Counted from the first letter of the stretch, positions 46,063 through 55,050 are shown. The stretch is 64,000 nucleotides of DNA from Tabrizicola sp. (GCA_016792685.1 JAEULQ010000068.1:1-64000), one strand, 5' to 3'. Numbers and translations: made by a program. Notes: generated by a model not told the origin, from the sequence alone.

Positions 46063-48346
46063 AATGCGCGACGGGCGTCCCCGCGATGGCGGACATGTTC
46101 AGAAGTCCCCGGGCGGTGATCGCTGGGGTCACAACATGCGCCTTGTTGCCCATGCCCATCAGGATCGGTCCGACCTCAAGGCCCCCCGACTTGACCTTCA
46201 GGATGTTCCGCACGCCCGAGGCGACCTCGGACGAGGCGAAGACCAGCACGTTCGCCGCACCTTCATAGCGCGAGTTGGGCAGGAGGCGGTCGCGGATCGA
46301 CTGGTCGAGGGCGGCGTCGATGTTCATCTCTCCCTCATAGGCGAAGTCGGGCTCGCGGGCGTCCAGAAGTTCCAGCGCCTCGCGCATCCGGCGGGCCGAG
46401 GCGGTGTCCATGTTGCCGAACTGCGACTGGGTGCAGAGCGCGATCTTGGGCGCAAGACCGAAGCGGCGGACATGGCGGGCGGCGCCGATGACCGTCTCCA
46501 TGATCTGTTTCGGTGAGGGTTCGGGATGGACATGGGTGTCGGCAATGAAAAGCGGGCCGTCTTCCAGGATCATCAGGGAAAGGGCCCCCACCGGGTGCAA
46601 CCCGCCGCGGGCGAGGATTTGGCGGACATAACCCAGGTGCCAATTGAACTGGCCAAACGTGCCGCAAATCAGGCTGTCGGCCTCTTCCCGCTGGACCATG
46701 ATTGCGCCGATGGCGGTGGTGTTCGTGCGCATCACCGCGCGGGCCGTGTCCGGCGTTACACCCTGGCGGGCCATGAGCTCGTGGTAGGTGCCCCAGTAGT
46801 CGCGGTAGCGATGGTCGTTTTCGGGGTTTACCAGGTGGAAGTCGCGGCCCGGACGAATGGGCAGGCCATAGCGTTCGCAGCGCGCCTCGACCACTTCCGG
46901 GCGGCCGATCAGGATCGGGACGTCGGTGGTTTCCTCAAGCATCGCATTGGCGGCGCGCAGCACCCGTTCATCCTCGCCTTCTGCGAAAACGATGCGACGG
47001 GTTGCAAGTTTCGAGGCCTCGAAGACCGGACGCATGAGGAGCGCGGACTTGTAGACCGAGCCGTCGAGCTTGCGCTTGTAGGCGTCAAGGTCGGCGAGCG
47101 GCCGGGTCGCGACGCCGGTTTCCATCGCGGCGCGGGCCACGGCAGAAGCGACGACGCCGATCAGACGGGGGTCGAAAGGTTTCGGGATCAGGTAATCGGG
47201 GCCGAAACTGAGCGTCTCACCCCGGTAGGCGGCGGCAGCCTCGGCCGAGGTTGTGGCGCGGGCGAGGGCGGCGATGCCTTCGATGCAGGCAATCTCCATC
47301 GCGTCGTTGATCGTTGTCGCGCCAACGTCCAGCGCGCCGCGGAAGATGAAGGGGAAGCAGAGGACGTTGTTTACCTGGTTCGGGAAATCGCTGCGGCCGG
47401 TGGCGATGATCGCGCCTGGGGCGACCTCGCGGACCTGGTCGGGCAGGATTTCCGGGGTGGGGTTGGCCAGTGCAAAGACGATGGGATTGGGGGCCATGGC
47501 CTTGACCATATCCTGCGTCAGGACGCCGGGTCCGGAGAGGCCGAGGAAGAGGTCGGCACCATGGATCACATCGGCCAGGGTCGCGGGGGTGGTGCCCTGG
47601 GCGAAGGCGTCTTTTTGCGGGGTCATCTGGGCTTCACGCCCTTTGTAGACCAGCCCTTCAAGGTCGCAGAGCCAGACGTTCTCACGCTTGACCCCAAGCT
47701 TGACCAGCATTTCGAGGCAGGCGATGCCTGCGGCGCCACCGCCGGTCGAGACCACCTTGATGTCTTCAAAGCGCTTGCCCGCGACGATCATCGCGTTGGT
47801 CGCGGCTGCGCCGACGACGATGGCCGTGCCATGCTGGTCGTCGTGGAAGACGGGGATATTCATCCGCTCACGGCAGAGCTTTTCGACGATGAAGCAGTCG
47901 GGGGCCTTGATGTCCTCAAGGTTCACCGCGCCGAAGGTCGGTTCCAGCGCACAGACGATTTCGGCCAGCTTGACTGGGTCGGGTTCGTTCACTTCGACGT
48001 CGAAGCAGTCGATGTTGGCGAATTTCTTGAAGAGAACGGCCTTGCCCTCCATCACCGGTTTCGAGGCGAGCGCCCCGATATTGCCAAGGCCAAGCACGGC
48101 GGTGCCGTTCGAGATGACGGCGACGAGGTTGCCTTTGGAGGTGTAGCGGCTGGCGGTCGAGGGGTCGGCCTTGATCTCAAGGCAGGCCTCGGCCACGCCG
48201 GGGCTGTAGGCACGGGCAAGGTCGCGGCCGTTGGCCAGCGGTTTCGTCGCGCGGATTTCCAGTTTCCCGGGCTTTGGAAACTCGTGATAATCCAGCGCCG
48301 CCTGCCGGGCCGCCTGCTTCGCCTCGTCATGCCGGTCGTCAGTCAT
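46055..48346 (-). CDS. maeB: NADP-dependent malic enzyme with phosphotransacetylase-like domain
   Basis: 763 residues. Residues 1-430 are the malic enzyme part, with YSPGVAEACLEI, VFHDDQHGTAIVVGAA, the NAD(P)-binding STGGGAAGIACLEML and FALANPTPEI. From about 440 a phosphate-acetyltransferase-like domain follows (FAEGEDERVLRAANAML), as in the large bacterial MaeB enzymes, where it regulates rather than catalyses. It converts malate to pyruvate and makes NADPH. TTTAGGAGGG precedes the ATG, and a 22-bp palindrome sits just upstream of that site. Confidence 0.95.
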   Translation of the reverse strand: MTDDRHDEAKQAARQAALDYHEFPKPGKLEIRATKPLANGRDLARAYSPGVAEACLEIKADPSTASRYTSKGNLVAVISNGTAVLGLGNIGALASKPVMEGKAVLFKKFANIDCFDVEVNEPDPVKLAEIVCALEPTFGAVNLEDIKAPDCFIVEKLCRERMNIPVFHDDQHGTAIVVGAAATNAMIVAGKRFEDIKVVSTGGGAAGIACLEMLVKLGVKRENVWLCDLEGLVYKGREAQMTPQKDAFAQGTTPATLADVIHGADLFLGLSGPGVLTQDMVKAMAPNPIVFALANPTPEILPDQVREVAPGAIIATGRSDFPNQVNNVLCFPFIFRGALDVGATTINDAMEIACIEGIAALARATTSAEAAAAYRGETLSFGPDYLIPKPFDPRLIGVVASAVARAAMETGVATRPLADLDAYKRKLDGSVYKSALLMRPVFEASKLATRRIVFAEGEDERVLRAANAMLEETTDVPILIGRPEVVEARCERYGLPIRPGRDFHLVNPENDHRYRDYWGTYHELMARQGVTPDTARAVMRTNTTAIGAIMVQREEADSLICGTFGQFNWHLGYVRQILARGGLHPVGALSLMILEDGPLFIADTHVHPEPSPKQIMETVIGAARHVRRFGLAPKIALCTQSQFGNMDTASARRMREALELLDAREPDFAYEGEMNIDAALDQSIRDRLLPNSRYEGAANVLVFASSEVASGVRNILKVKSGGLEVGPILMGMGNKAHVVTPAITARGLLNMSAIAGTPVAHYG

Positions 48347-48360
48347 CTGTCCCTCCTAAA

Positions 48361-48382
48361 GATGGTTTAACGTTAAACCATC
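48361..48382. promoter_or_regulatory. 22-bp perfect palindrome in the maeB leader
   Basis: The arm is GATGGTTTAAC, so the core reads TTTAACGTTAAA. The palindrome lies 14 bases before the maeB ATG, next to the ribosome-binding site on the message. A bound protein there would block transcription, and an RNA hairpin there would affect ribosome access. The regulator is not identified. Confidence 0.6.
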
Positions 48383-48665
48383 CTGTCGCGTCGCGCTTTT
48401 GCTTGGTGCTCCAGCCGGTTGTTGCGCGGCCGGTCCCAGGTTTTCCCGGCAGAATGCCCGGAAACCCCGCGTATGGAAACAGGGGAAAACCCGCAAGTGT
48501 TTTCCCGTTAGGCAGTGGGATGCGCCACCCTGGGGTCAATAAAGTATTCCTTGTTTAGCAAGATATTGCATCCAAACGACAGGATGTGATGATTTCTTTT
48601 AGAAAAGGATTGGACGTCGGGTTATAGAAGTATACTTTTATCAGGAATCGTCCATTGATGCTTGC
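48383..48665. promoter_or_regulatory. Divergent control region of maeB and the GntR regulator
   Basis: The half near maeB is GC-rich and holds a perfect 8-bp inverted repeat GGGAAAAC / GTTTTCCC (48483-48506) plus related GGTTTTCCC and CCGGAAACC units. The half near the GntR gene is AT-rich and holds the 10-bp palindrome AAGTATACTT (48628-48637), 28 bases before the regulator ATG. GTATAC cores are typical of operators for FadR-type GntR proteins, so this is a likely autoregulatory site. Confidence 0.5.
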
Positions 48666-49304
48666 ATGACCCGCGACAGCCACCGCACTCGAATCCACGA
48701 AGTGATCCGCGCAAGGCTGCTGCGTGGCGAGATCGGGCCAGAGGTTCGACTGGTTGACCATGCTATTGCCGCCGAGATGGGCGTCAGCCGGATGCCGGTC
48801 CGCGAGGCGCTGATGCAACTTGCCAGTGAGGGTTATCTGGTAAGCACCAGCCGGGGCTTTGCGCTTCCAGACTTGTCGCCCGATCGGATCGAAGAAGTCT
48901 TTGTCCTGCGCCGCCTTCTGGAGCCACATGCGGTGGCTTGTGTGGCCCGCGACCGGACAGGGGATGAACTGGACACGATGCGGTTGGCGCTGGCGGCCGC
49001 GCGGGATGCCTTTGGGGATGTCGGGGCTTTTCACCGCGGGGCGGAGGGGTTCCGCAATGCCTGGGTGGGCGCCGTGCGCAATGGCGAGTTGCGCCAGGCG
49101 ATCCAGCGCTATTCGGGGCAGGTCCAGTCCGTGCGCTTTGCGACGCCGCCCGATGCGCAAGCCCGCAGAACAATCGTTGAAGGCCTGGCAGCGCTGCTTG
49201 CAGCCTTCGAGGCGGGGGATGGGCTGCTGGCATCCGAGCGGATGCTGCGCTTCATCTTCGACGCCGAAGACAGTTTTCGCCGGACCGCCGGCATGGATGC
49301 TTGA
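48666..49304 (+). CDS. GntR-family (FadR/VanR type) regulator
   Basis: 212 residues. The N-terminal winged helix has IHEVIRARLLRGEIGP and EMGVSRMPVREALMQLASEG, then YLVSTSRGFALPDLS. The C-terminal helical FCD domain (about 80-205, VFVLRRLLEPHAVACVA, then LRFIFDAEDSF) binds a small carboxylate or similar effector. The bicupin gene starts 12 bases later, so the regulator probably controls that gene and perhaps the nucleoside operon. No strong ribosome-binding site is seen; ATG 48666 was chosen because it opens the conserved region. Confidence 0.9.
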   Translation: MTRDSHRTRIHEVIRARLLRGEIGPEVRLVDHAIAAEMGVSRMPVREALMQLASEGYLVSTSRGFALPDLSPDRIEEVFVLRRLLEPHAVACVARDRTGDELDTMRLALAAARDAFGDVGAFHRGAEGFRNAWVGAVRNGELRQAIQRYSGQVQSVRFATPPDAQARRTIVEGLAALLAAFEAGDGLLASERMLRFIFDAEDSFRRTAGMDA

Positions 49305-49316
49305 GGGAGACCAGAG

Positions 49317-50393
49317 ATGACCGAAACCCGCGCCGAGATCCGGCTGCCGACGCAAGAGCTGCGCAACGACCTGCCCTTCTACACCAAGACGCTTGGCTTC
49401 CGGCTGGACATGATTTTTCCGGCCGACAACCCCTCGGTCGCGGTGCTGTCGGGCCATGGGGTGCGGCTGCGCATCGAGAAGGGCGCGGCAGAGGCACCGG
49501 GGACGCTGCGCATCCTGACCGACGATCCGGGCTTTGCCGGGGGGGCGAAGGCCCTGGTGGCGCCCAACGGGACCAAGGTGGAGGTGGACGAGCTGAACCC
49601 TCCGGTGGTGACACCCGCGACAGAGCACGCCTTTGTCGTGCGGCGGCTTGCTGACCAGGCGCCCTGGGTTATCGGGCGGGCGGGAATGGAGTATCGCGAT
49701 CTGATCCCCAGCCGTTTGGGCGGCGCAATGATCGCGAGCCACATCCGGGTGCCGGATGGTCCGGTGCCGGACATGGTTCATTTCCACAAGGTGGGCTTCC
49801 AGCTGATCTTCTGCGTCGCGGGTTGGGTGGATGTTCTTTATGAGGATCAAGGCGGTATCCGCCGCATCCACGCGGGCGACTGCTTCATCCAGCCGCCGGG
49901 CATCCGTCACAAGGTGCTGCATTCCGAAGGCGTGCAAGTGGTGGAGATCGGGGTCCCGGCCGAGCATGTCACTGAGATCGACCACCAGATGACACTGCCC
50001 ACTCCCGACTACCGGCCGGAGCGGGAATGGGAAGGGCAGAGGTTCGTGCATGACATCGGCACGAAGGGGGTCTTCAGACCCTTCCGCATTCCCGGATTCG
50101 AGGCGCGCGACACAACGATCCATGAAAACACCAAAGGCGTGGCTTCGGTCATGGTGGCGCGACCTCTGGGCGAGGCCGCACCTTGGACGGTGCATGAAGG
50201 AGATATCCTTTTCACTTTCGTGATGTCGGGCGCAATGACGCTGGAAGGCGAGGGCAAAGAGCCCTACCGGCTTTCGCCCGGGGACGCCTTCGTCATCCCT
50301 CCGGGGATGGCGACGCGCTATAGCGACGCAACGGCGGACCTCGAACTTCTGGAAGTGACGCTGCCCGGCAATCCGGTGACGCGCGTGCTTTGA
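49317..50393 (+). CDS. VOC (glyoxalase-like) domain fused to a bicupin
   Basis: 358 residues. Residues 1-95 resemble a vicinal-oxygen-chelate half domain (LRNDLPFYTKTLGFRLDMIF, GHGVRLRIEKG). Two cupin barrels follow. The first has MVHFHKVGFQLIFCVAGW and DCFIQPPGIRHKVLHSEG near 160-210. The second has EGDILFTFVMSGAMTLEGEG and LSPGDAFVIPPGMATRY near 295-340. His residues in the first cupin could bind a metal. It is probably an enzyme acting on a small polar metabolite. The nucleoside salvage genes begin 63 bases later, so a purine or pyrimidine breakdown product is a plausible substrate, though only by location. Confidence 0.8.
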   Translation: MTETRAEIRLPTQELRNDLPFYTKTLGFRLDMIFPADNPSVAVLSGHGVRLRIEKGAAEAPGTLRILTDDPGFAGGAKALVAPNGTKVEVDELNPPVVTPATEHAFVVRRLADQAPWVIGRAGMEYRDLIPSRLGGAMIASHIRVPDGPVPDMVHFHKVGFQLIFCVAGWVDVLYEDQGGIRRIHAGDCFIQPPGIRHKVLHSEGVQVVEIGVPAEHVTEIDHQMTLPTPDYRPEREWEGQRFVHDIGTKGVFRPFRIPGFEARDTTIHENTKGVASVMVARPLGEAAPWTVHEGDILFTFVMSGAMTLEGEGKEPYRLSPGDAFVIPPGMATRYSDATADLELLEVTLPGNPVTRVL

Positions 50394-50428
50394 TCCGCTT
50401 GCAGAATGCGCGCGCTGGCCTCACACTC

Positions 50429-50442
50429 TGACCAAATGGTCA
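50429..50442. promoter_or_regulatory. Inverted repeat upstream of cdd
   Basis: TGACCA and TGGTCA flank AA, ending three bases before the AGGAGG of cdd. The position at the head of the nucleoside operon suggests an operator. The regulator may be the GntR protein encoded upstream, though the sequence differs from the AAGTATACTT near that gene's own start. Confidence 0.4.
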
Positions 50443-50456
50443 AAAGGAGGGGCGCT

Positions 50457-50849
50457 ATGACGCTTTTGGAGGCGGCGACGGCGGTCAGGGAGCGGGCCTA
50501 TGCACCCTATTCGCGCTTCAAGGTTGGCGCGGCTCTGCGCAGCACGTCGGGTGCGGTGCATGTCGGCTGCAATGTCGAGAACGTGGCTTACCCGGAAGGC
50601 ACCTGCGCCGAGGCCGGAGCCATCGCGGCGATGATCGCGGCGGGGGATAGCCGGATCGCCGAAGTCTGCGTGATTGCCGACAGCCCGGATCCGGTCCCGC
50701 CCTGCGGCGGCTGTCGGCAGAAGATCGCGGAATTCGCCGGGCAGGACGTGCGTGTCACGCTTTGCACCACGGATGGAAAGCAGAAGGTGATGACAGTGGC
50801 CGAACTTCTGCCGGGTGTCTTCACCGCCGCGCATATGGAGCGGACATGA
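50457..50849 (+). CDS. cdd: Cytidine deaminase
   Basis: 130 residues from ATG 50457, with AAAAGGAGGGG upstream deciding the start. The zinc site is complete: CAEAGAI (Cys ligand and catalytic Glu, near residue 53) and PCGGCRQKIAEF (two Cys, near 85). The N-terminal APYSRFKVGAAL and NVENVAYPEGT motifs bind the nucleoside. The small tetrameric form converts cytidine and deoxycytidine to uridine forms. It is the first gene of cdd-deoA-deoB-add-upp, and its stop overlaps the deoA start (ATGA). Confidence 0.94.
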   Translation: MTLLEAATAVRERAYAPYSRFKVGAALRSTSGAVHVGCNVENVAYPEGTCAEAGAIAAMIAAGDSRIAEVCVIADSPDPVPPCGGCRQKIAEFAGQDVRVTLCTTDGKQKVMTVAELLPGVFTAAHMERT

Positions 50850-52156
50850 GCGACGCCCGCTCGATCATCGCCCGCATCCGCGACGGAGGCACGCCGCCTT
50901 CCGAGGACCTGCGCTGGTTTGCCGCCGGTCTGGCCTCGGGCGCGGTCACGGATGCGCAAGCCGGGGCCTTTGCCATGGCGGTGCTTCTGAAGGGTCTTTC
51001 CGAAGAGGGCCGGGTGGCGCTGACCACCGGCATGCGTGACAGTGGCAAGGTCATGGAATGGGACCTGCCCGGTCCGGTTGTGGACAAACACTCGACGGGC
51101 GGAATCGGGGACTGCACCTCGCTACTTCTGGCGCCGGCCTTGGCGGTCTGCGGGGCCTATGTGCCGATGATCTCGGGCCGGGGGCTGGGGCATACCGGCG
51201 GGACGCTGGACAAGCTGGAGGCGATCCCGGGCTTTCGGACCGGGCTGACAGAAAGCGCGTTCCGCAAGCAGATGGCCGAGGTGAAATGTGCCATCGTCGC
51301 GGCCTCCACCGATCTGGCCCCGGCAGACCGGCGGCTTTATGCGATCCGCGATGTGTCGGGGACGGTGGAATCGATCGACCTCATCACCGCGTCGATCCTG
51401 TCAAAGAAGCTGGCGGCGGGGCTGGAGGCGCTGGTGCTGGACGTCAAATGCGGCTCGGGGGCCTTCATGAAGACGCCAGAGCGGGCGGAGGCGCTGGCAC
51501 GCTCGCTGGTCAAGACGGCGCAGGGGGCAGGCTGCATGACCTCGGCGCTCATCACCGACATGTCGCAACCCCTGGCCACTGCGGCAGGCAATGCGCTGGA
51601 AGTGATCGAGGTGATGGAGACGCTGACCGGTACCTCGGTCAACACGGCGCTCTGGGATGTGACCGTGGCGCTGGGGGGCGAGGTGCTGGCGCTGGCAGGA
51701 CTGGCGAGCGATGCGGCGGACGGTGAAGCGCGGATCGCTCAGGCGCTGGAATCCGGCGCGGCGGCGGAATGTTTCGGGCGAATGGTCGTGGCCCAAGGGG
51801 GGCCTGCGGACTTCGTTGACCGCTGGCCTGACCGGCTGCCATCGGCGCCGGTGATGATGGAGGTTCCGGCGCTGGCTGACGGTTTCGTCACGGCGATCGA
51901 CGGTGAGGCGCTGGGCCTAACGGTCGTGCATCTGGGTGGCGGGCGTCTGCGTGAGGGCGACCGGGTGAACCCCTCGGTCGGGCTGTCGGATCTGGCCGGG
52001 ATCGGTGAGGAAACGGGCGCCGGAGTGCCCTTGGCCATGGTTCATTCCGTGACGGAAGATGCCGCACGTCAGGCTGTCAAGGCGGTGCAACTGGCCTATC
52101 GCATCGGGGATCGGGCGCCGGTCGAGCCTGAGCTGGTGCAGAAAAGGATCGGGTGA
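50846..52156 (+). CDS. deoA: Thymidine phosphorylase
   Basis: 436 residues. The signature VVDKHSTGGIGDCTSLLLAP lies near residue 80, and MISGRGLGHTGGTLDKLEAI near 115. SKKLAAGLEALVLDVKCGSGAFM is visible (split) near 195. It splits thymidine or deoxyuridine with phosphate into base and deoxyribose-1-phosphate. ATG 50846 overlaps the cdd stop. deoB follows four bases after its stop and takes the sugar phosphate. Confidence 0.95.
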   Translation: MSDARSIIARIRDGGTPPSEDLRWFAAGLASGAVTDAQAGAFAMAVLLKGLSEEGRVALTTGMRDSGKVMEWDLPGPVVDKHSTGGIGDCTSLLLAPALAVCGAYVPMISGRGLGHTGGTLDKLEAIPGFRTGLTESAFRKQMAEVKCAIVAASTDLAPADRRLYAIRDVSGTVESIDLITASILSKKLAAGLEALVLDVKCGSGAFMKTPERAEALARSLVKTAQGAGCMTSALITDMSQPLATAAGNALEVIEVMETLTGTSVNTALWDVTVALGGEVLALAGLASDAADGEARIAQALESGAAAECFGRMVVAQGGPADFVDRWPDRLPSAPVMMEVPALADGFVTAIDGEALGLTVVHLGGGRLREGDRVNPSVGLSDLAGIGEETGAGVPLAMVHSVTEDAARQAVKAVQLAYRIGDRAPVEPELVQKRIG

Positions 52157-52160
52157 AGAG

Positions 52161-53363
52161 ATGACCCAAGGACGTGCTTTCCTGATCGTGATGGATTCTG
52201 TCGGCTGCGGCGGCGCGCCGGATGCCGAGGCCTTTGGCGATGCGGGCTCGAACACCCTTGCCCATATCGCAGCGGCCTGTGCCGAGGGCCGCGCAGAGAA
52301 AGGGCGGAGCGGTTTGCTGCAGATGCCGAACCTCGACCGGCTAGGCCTTGGGGCGGCAATCCGGCTGGCCTCGGGTGCCGCGACACCGGGTCTGGAGGCG
52401 CGGCCTGAGGGGCTTTGGGGTGCGGCGACGGAAGTGTCGAAGGGCAAAGATACGCCCTCGGGGCATTGGGAACTGGCCGGCGTGCCGGTCCCCTGGGACT
52501 GGACCTATTTTCCCGAGACCGTGCCTGCCTTCCCTGACGACATCGTGGCCGAGGTCTGCCGTCTGGCGGGGACTGAAGGTATCCTCGGGAACTGCCATGC
52601 CTCGGGCGTGCCGATCATCGCGGAGCATTGCGAAGAGCATCTCAGGACCGGCTGGCCGATCTGCTACACGTCCGCCGACAGCGTCTTCCAGATCGCCGCG
52701 CATGAAGAGGCCTTCGGGCTGGAGCGGCTTTTGAAGCTTTGCAAGGACCTCGCGCCGATGCTGCATGCCCGCAAGGTCGGGCGGGTCATCGCGCGGCCCT
52801 TCACCGGCACGCCAGGTGACTTCAAGCGCACCTCGAATCGCAAGGATTTCGCGATCGAGCCGCCTTCTCCTACGCTGCTGGACTGGGTCGCGGGAGCCGG
52901 GCGGGCGACCCATGGCATCGGCAAGATCGGTGACATCTTCTCGAGGCGGGGAATAGGCAAGCTCCACAAGGGCAAGAGCGATGCCGACCTTTTCGAACAC
53001 CTTGTCCGGCTTGGGGCCGAGGCCGAGCCCGGTTCCTTGACCTTTGCGAACTTCGTGGAGTTCGACACGTTATACGGCCATCCCCGCGACGTTGCGGGCT
53101 ATGCCCGGGCGCTAGAATGGTTCGATGCGGGCCTGCCCCGGTTTTTCGCACAGCTGAAGCCCGGGGACCTGGCGATCTTCACCGCCGATCATGGCAATGA
53201 CCCGACCTTTCGGGGCACCGAACACACGCGCGAACGGGTGCCGGTCGTGGGTTGGGGCGCGGGCCGCCGTGACGTCGGCTTGTGCGGCTTCGTCGATGTC
53301 GGCGCGAGCGTTGCGGCGCATCTGGGCGTGGCAGCACACGGTCCGGGGCGGAGTTTCCTGTGA
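52161..53363 (+). CDS. deoB: Phosphopentomutase
   Basis: 400 residues of the alkaline-phosphatase superfamily. The N-terminal FLIVMDSVGCGGAPDAEAF carries the first metal ligands, SKGKDTPSGHWELAG the phospho-Thr region, and IFTADHGNDPTFRGTEHTRE the last ligands. It converts (deoxy)ribose-1-phosphate to the 5-phosphate. ATG 52161 starts the conserved region, with GTGAAGAG just before it. A hairpin and a repeat tract follow before add. Confidence 0.95.
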   Translation: MTQGRAFLIVMDSVGCGGAPDAEAFGDAGSNTLAHIAAACAEGRAEKGRSGLLQMPNLDRLGLGAAIRLASGAATPGLEARPEGLWGAATEVSKGKDTPSGHWELAGVPVPWDWTYFPETVPAFPDDIVAEVCRLAGTEGILGNCHASGVPIIAEHCEEHLRTGWPICYTSADSVFQIAAHEEAFGLERLLKLCKDLAPMLHARKVGRVIARPFTGTPGDFKRTSNRKDFAIEPPSPTLLDWVAGAGRATHGIGKIGDIFSRRGIGKLHKGKSDADLFEHLVRLGAEAEPGSLTFANFVEFDTLYGHPRDVAGYARALEWFDAGLPRFFAQLKPGDLAIFTADHGNDPTFRGTEHTRERVPVVGWGAGRRDVGLCGFVDVGASVAAHLGVAAHGPGRSFL

Positions 53364-53373
53364 CACCCCGCCC

Positions 53374-53430
53374 GGGGGCGCTTCGCCCCCCGGACCCCCA
53401 GAGGATATTTGCACAAAGATGAAATGAGGA
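53374..53430. repeat. GC hairpin plus AGAGGATATTTGCACAAAG tract
   Basis: A perfect 7-bp GGGGGCG / CGCCCCC hairpin (loop CTT) is followed by CGGACCCCCAG and then GGATATTTGCACAAAGATGA. From memory, very similar composite tracts are scattered between genes in Rhodobacteraceae genomes. Here it lies between deoB and add, where it may end or stabilise the upstream message. Its GATGAAATGAGGAG end supplies the ribosome-binding site of add. Confidence 0.6.
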
Positions 53431-53437
53431 GTGTTTG

Positions 53438-54415
53438 ATGACGGGTCTGCCGAAGGTCGAATTGCATTTGCATCTGGAAGGGGCGGCGCCGCCTGCCTTC
53501 ATTGCGGGGCTCGCGAAAGAGAAGCATCTGGACATATCCGGCGTCTTCGATGAACGCGGGCAGTACAAGTACAAGGACTTCTGGGATTTCCTGAAAGTCT
53601 ATGAGGCCGCGACTTCGGCCCTGAAGACGCCAGAGGACTATCACCGGCTGGTGCTGGCGGTTCTGGAGGAATCGGCGGCATCGGGCGTGGTCTATTCCGA
53701 GACCTTCCTCTCGCCCGATTTCTGTGGCGGGCGGGATGTGGTCGCTTGGAGGGAATACCTGCATGCGATGCAGGAGGCAGCGGATCAGGCCGATCGGCAG
53801 ATGGGGATCACGCTGCGCGGCATCATCACCTGCATCCGGCATTTCGGGCCCGAGAAGGCGCGGGAAACGGCGCTTTGCGCCGCCGAGACGGCGGGGGACT
53901 GGATCGTGGGCTTCGGGATTGCGGGGGACGAGAAGATCGGCGCGCCCAAGGACTTCCGCTGGTCCTTCGATTGCGCGCGGGAGGCGGGGCTGCGCCTGAC
54001 GGCCCATGCAGGCGAATGGGGCGGACCGACGTCGGTCCGGGATGCAGTGCGGGACCTTGAGGTCGAGCGGATCGGCCATGGGGTACGGGCGATCGAGGAC
54101 CTGTCGCTGGTCGATGAACTGGCGGAAAAGGGCATCGTGCTCGAGGTCTGTCCGGGCTCGAACGTCACGCTTGGCGTCTTCCCAAGTTTCAAGGCGCATC
54201 CGATTGCAGAGCTTGACCGGCGAGGGGTGAAGGTCACGATCTCGACCGACGACCCGCCGTTCTTCCACACCACGATGGCCCGCGAATACGAGGAGCTTCA
54301 CCGCGCCTTCGACTGGGACGAAGGGCAATTCCGGCGGATCGCGCGGCAGTCGCTTGACGCGGCCTTCTGCGATGCCGATACCAAGACGAGGATCGCAAAG
54401 CTGCTGGAGGCCTGA
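53438..54415 (+). CDS. add: Adenosine deaminase
   Basis: 325 residues from ATG 53438, with GAGGAG nine bases upstream. Zinc and catalytic motifs are present: VELHLHLEG near residue 8, [10 protein letters not shown] near 187, [11 protein letters not shown] near 210 and ISTDDPPFF near 268. It deaminates adenosine and deoxyadenosine to inosine forms. The size and the PPFF ending of the last motif fit the bacterial group. It lies downstream of deoB and directly upstream of upp, in one salvage operon. Confidence 0.94.
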   Translation: MTGLPKVELHLHLEGAAPPAFIAGLAKEKHLDISGVFDERGQYKYKDFWDFLKVYEAATSALKTPEDYHRLVLAVLEESAASGVVYSETFLSPDFCGGRDVVAWREYLHAMQEAADQADRQMGITLRGIITCIRHFGPEKARETALCAAETAGDWIVGFGIAGDEKIGAPKDFRWSFDCAREAGLRLTAHAGEWGGPTSVRDAVRDLEVERIGHGVRAIEDLSLVDELAEKGIVLEVCPGSNVTLGVFPSFKAHPIAELDRRGVKVTISTDDPPFFHTTMAREYEELHRAFDWDEGQFRRIARQSLDAAFCDADTKTRIAKLLEA

Positions 54416-54417
54416 GA

Positions 54418-55050
54418 ATGCTGGATCACCTGACCGTCGTGTCGCACCCCTTGGTCCAGCACAAGCTGACCCTGATGCGCGAGAAGGACACCTCGACCGC
54501 CAGTTTCCGCAAGCTTCTGCGCGAGATCAGCCTGCTTCTGGCCTATGAGGTCACGCGCGAGCTGCCGATGACCACCAAGCGGATCGAGACCCCCTTGGAG
54601 GAGATGGACGCCCCGGTGATCGAGGGCAAGAAGCTCGCGCTCGTCTCGATCCTGCGGGCGGGCAATGGCCTTCTGGACGGGATCCTGGAACTGGTCCCGG
54701 CGGCGCGGGTGGGCTTCGTCGGCCTCTACCGCGATCCGGAAACGCTGCAGCCGGTGCAATATTACTGCAAGCTGCCCGAGCATATGGAGGACCGGATCGC
54801 CATCGTCGTCGATCCGATGCTGGCGACGGGGAACTCCTCGGCGGCCGCCGTGTCGCTGCTGAAGCAGGCGGGGGCAAAGCAGATCCGCTTCCTCTGCCTT
54901 CTGGCCGCGCCGGAGGGGATCGCCCGGATGAAGGAAGCGCATCCCGATGTGCCGATCGTGACTGCGGCGGTGGACAGCCATCTGAACGATCACGGCTATA
55001 TCGTGCCGGGCCTTGGCGATGCCGGGGACCGGATGTTCGGGACCAAGTGA
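54418..55050 (+). CDS. upp: Uracil phosphoribosyltransferase
   Basis: 210 residues. The N-terminus [20 protein letters not shown] is typical, [15 protein letters not shown] follows near residue 75, and the PRPP-binding loop is [15 protein letters not shown] near 130. The uracil-binding tail is [18 protein letters not shown]. It makes UMP from uracil and PRPP. It starts two bases after the add stop, and the SPOR-domain gene overlaps its end by four bases. Confidence 0.96.
   Translation: MLDHLTVVSHPLVQHKLTLMREKDTSTASFRKLLREISLLLAYEVTRELPMTTKRIETPLEEMDAPVIEGKKLALVSILRAGNGLLDGILELVPAARVGFVGLYRDPETLQPVQYYCKLPEHMEDRIAIVVDPMLATGNSSAAAVSLLKQAGAKQIRFLCLLAAPEGIARMKEAHPDVPIVTAAVDSHLNDHGYIVPGLGDAGDRMFGTK

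Noticed and set aside
46526..48370. 614-codon plus-strand frame over maeB
   Set aside because: Antisense to the malic enzyme, with a Gly/Asp/His-rich pattern and no ribosome-binding site.
48555..50195. 546-codon open frame on the minus strand
   Set aside because: It lies antisense to the GntR and bicupin genes, whose motifs and spacing are clear. Its composition (many His, Arg, Pro, Gly) is what the reverse strand of a high-GC gene gives.
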